The position numbers were made by a program, and so were the translations under genes. A stretch of 6,085 nt of DNA. It comes from an uncultured Eubacteriales bacterium. Its GTDB lineage: Bacteria; Bacillota; Clostridia; Oscillospirales; Oscillospiraceae. The notes under the pieces are model-generated. The model saw nothing but the letters and a program-made list of their open reading frames with translations. It did no database searches and was not told the origin of the DNA. Below, one piece after another: positions 4,991-6,085 of this stretch. The first letter of the stretch is position 1; every line of letters starts with the position of its first letter. The stretch spans positions 1 through 6,085 of the forward strand of contig URGI01000094.1 of assembly GCA_900547315.1 (NCBI GenBank), read 5' to 3'.

Positions 4991-5722
4991 ATGATAGATA
5001 TACATTGCCATATGCTGCCCGGAGTGGACGATGGCTCCGACTCAATGGATACGTCGCTGCTGATGGCGTCGATGGCGGCGGAGAGCGGAGTGGAGACTGT
5101 GATAGTCACTCCGCATTGCAATATCCCCGGCGAGGCGGCAAATTATCCGTCACGGGAGCTGCTGGGCAGGTTCATGGCACTGCGCGAGACCATCGACGCG
5201 GCGAAGATACCGCTGCGCATCCTCGCGGGCGCGGAGGTGTTCTGCACGGCGGATATCGCGGAGCTTATCCGCGCGAAAAAGCTGCTGACGCTTGCGAGCA
5301 GCCGCTATATACTGGTGGAGTTTGCGTTCAATGAGGATTCGATAGAGATGAATTCCCGTTTGGAGCAGATCTTCGCCGAGGGGCTGACGCCGGTCATCGC
5401 GCATCCGGAGCGGTACAATGCTGTCCAGCGGGACAGGACGCTGCCGGAGCGATGGTTTGCGTCGGGCTATGTGCTGCAGGTCAATAAGGACAGCATTTTC
5501 GGCGGACTCGGCCAGCGCGCCAAGCGCACTGCGGAGTTTATTCTCAGTCAGGGGCTGGCGCACATCGCGGCGAGCGACGCGCACAGCACCTATTCCCGCA
5601 ATCCCGAACTTGCCCGCCTGCACGAGCATATAAGTCTGAACTATTCCGAGGACTACGCGCAGATACTGCTGGAGGAGAACCCGAAGCGTATAATAGAAAA
5701 TAAGCCCATGCTGCGTGCGTGA
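4991..5722 (+). CDS. CpsB/YwqE-type PHP-domain protein-tyrosine phosphatase
   Basis: The 243-residue cytoplasmic protein is a metal-dependent (typically manganese) PHP-fold phosphatase of the CpsB/CapC family, which removes phosphate from the BY-kinase that controls capsule or exopolysaccharide export. Metal-ligand motifs are all present: DIHCHMLPGVDDGS at residues 3-16 (H5, H7, D14), TPH at 40-42, E82, E110, HPERY at 138-142 and SDAH at 195-198. Length matches the family (about 240-255). ATG 4991 is preferred because it follows a good ribosome-binding site and puts the motif immediately at the N-terminus, as in relatives. It is a single-gene unit with its own promoter; no kinase, chain-length regulator or glycosyltransferase is visible nearby, so its kinase partner must lie elsewhere. 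A histidinol-phosphatase-like role is less likely, given the HPERY and SDAH context. Confidence 0.9.
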   Translation: MIDIHCHMLPGVDDGSDSMDTSLLMASMAAESGVETVIVTPHCNIPGEAANYPSRELLGRFMALRETIDAAKIPLRILAGAEVFCTADIAELIRAKKLLTLASSRYILVEFAFNEDSIEMNSRLEQIFAEGLTPVIAHPERYNAVQRDRTLPERWFASGYVLQVNKDSIFGGLGQRAKRTAEFILSQGLAHIAASDAHSTYSRNPELARLHEHISLNYSEDYAQILLEENPKRIIENKPMLRA

Positions 5723-5798
5723 TGCGCGGGGAGATGTTGGCTGTGGTGTATACTTTCTTTTGCACCCTGCTCGTATCGTTACTCTGGCGACCCTTTTC

Positions 5799-5817
5799 CC
5801 CAGTGTGCGCACTTGGG
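5799..5817. repeat. Hairpin unit with CCCAGTG stem
   Basis: CCCAGTG (5799-5805) pairs with CACTTGGG (5810-5817) around a TGCG loop, with one bulged T. The core GTGTGCGCAC is close to self-complementary. Confidence 0.5.
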
Positions 5818-5851
5818 ACTGTCTCGCTGCGGCTCGGTCACGGCGAGGCTT

Positions 5852-5872
5852 TGACATGCCACCGGCATGTCA
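5852..5872. repeat. Perfect 9-bp inverted repeat TGACATGCC
   Basis: TGACATGCC (5852-5860) and GGCATGTCA (5864-5872) form a perfect stem around the three-base loop ACC. There is no T run after it, so it is more likely part of a dispersed repeat than a terminator. Confidence 0.65.
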
Positions 5873-5964
5873 TTCACTACCGCGCCGCCGTTGCACTACC
5901 CTAAAATAGGCAGCGCTTCGCGGCAAAGATTTGGGACTGGAGCGTTGGTTTGCGCCGCACCCAC

Positions 5965-6014
5965 TTGGCGCCCCTCTTAGGGGAGCTGTCGCGCAGCGAC
6001 TGAGGGGTCGCCAA
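5965..6014. repeat. 50-bp long hairpin repeat (REP/MITE-like)
   Basis: TTGGCGCCCCTC (5965-5976) pairs with GAGGGG (6002-6007) and CGCCAA (6009-6014), leaving only T6008 unpaired. An inner hairpin, GTCGC-GCA-GCGAC, occupies 5988-6000. The CCCCTC..AGGGGAGCTGTCGC..GCGACTGAGGGG pattern is one I recall as highly repeated between genes of gut Firmicutes. No open reading frame is associated. Confidence 0.6.
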
Positions 6015-6066
6015 TGTATAGAAAATTGCCAATATGAAAAAGAAAAGACAATATAAAGACCAGCAC

Positions 6067-6085
6067 TGTCATTCCGAGACCAGTT
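6067..6085. repeat. Left end of another dispersed repeat, cut by the window edge
   Basis: TGTCATTCCGAGACCAGTT at the extreme end resembles the start of the common TGTCATTCCGAG-type intergenic inverted repeats of gut bacteria. The matching right arm would lie beyond the window, so this is tentative. Confidence 0.35.

Larger units (their letters stand above)
5723..6085. repeat. Gene-free mosaic of hairpin-forming intergenic repeats
   Basis: No convincing gene lies after the stop at 5722: the short frames here lack ribosome-binding sites, family motifs and normal composition. The stretch holds at least four separate structured units (see the following entries) and a 9-bp direct repeat TTGGGACTG at 5813-5821 and 5931-5939. 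The phrases resemble, from memory, dispersed intergenic elements in gut Clostridia. From 6015 to 6066 the sequence becomes AT-rich with no identifiable content. No clear T-tailed terminator follows the cpsB-like gene. Confidence 0.6.

Noticed and set aside
4982..5722. Longer form of the cpsB-like gene from GTG at 4982
   Set aside because: That GTG is part of the ribosome-binding site for the ATG at 4991 and has none of its own.
5150..5857. Open - strand frame of 235 codons opposite the cpsB-like gene
   Set aside because: The Arg/Ala-rich composition and overlap with a gene carrying complete PHP metal motifs mark it as a shadow.
5715..5909. Two short + strand frames (61 and 64 codons) after the cpsB-like gene
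   Set aside because: They read through the hairpin repeats, lack ribosome-binding sites and differ only by frame, so repeat DNA explains them better.
1..6085. CRISPR array, tRNA, rRNA, riboswitch or intact insertion sequence
   Set aside because: No regularly spaced repeats, cloverleaf, conserved RNA core or transposase frame could be seen on either strand.

Overview
The window looks like chromosomal DNA from a GC-rich, spore-forming anaerobic member of the Firmicutes (Clostridia), most likely a gut Oscillospiraceae-type bacterium. The support is a SpoIIE sporulation phosphatase, a clostridial-type Mrp ATPase/NifX-like pair, a NusG-domain-II/Gx-transporter pair, sigma-A-type promoters, strong Shine-Dalgarno sites and dispersed hairpin repeats of a kind common in such genomes. 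The taxonomic placement is an inference from gene content and base composition.

Layout. (1) Positions 1-57 do not fit the gene that follows and appear to be sequence from across a breakpoint. (2) Positions 58-2597, + strand: a SpoIIE-family membrane phosphatase lacking its N-terminal end, translationally coupled to a small protein with a C-terminal membrane helix. A strong hairpin at 2608-2642 closes this unit and also the convergent one. (3) Positions 2661-4851, - strand (read right to left): NusG domain II protein, Gx/HepI-like membrane protein, then an Mrp/NBP35-family P-loop ATPase and a NifX-like protein with a Gly-Cys tail. A near-consensus promoter lies before the first gene. A second promoter, embedded in a palindrome, lies before the Mrp gene, so there may be two nested units. 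(4) Positions 4852-4990: divergent promoter region. (5) Positions 4991-5722, + strand: CpsB/YwqE-type PHP-domain tyrosine phosphatase. (6) Positions 5723-6085: no gene; a mosaic of hairpin-forming repeat units that runs off the window end.

How the genes work together. SpoIIE should dephosphorylate the anti-anti-sigma factor SpoIIAA in the forespore, but this copy has lost its first membrane segments. Mrp and the NifX-like protein form a coupled iron-sulfur/metal-cluster handling pair, each with a cysteine-rich extension at one end. The NusG-II and Gx proteins resemble the EetA/EetB pair of flavin-based extracellular electron transfer loci in other Firmicutes, which is recalled rather than searched. 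The CpsB-like phosphatase would act on a tyrosine kinase of polysaccharide export, but no partner is in the window. I see no clear new defence or mobile system; the most notable items are the truncated spoIIE junction, the palindromic promoter, the apparently leaderless NusG-II transcript and the repeat mosaic.
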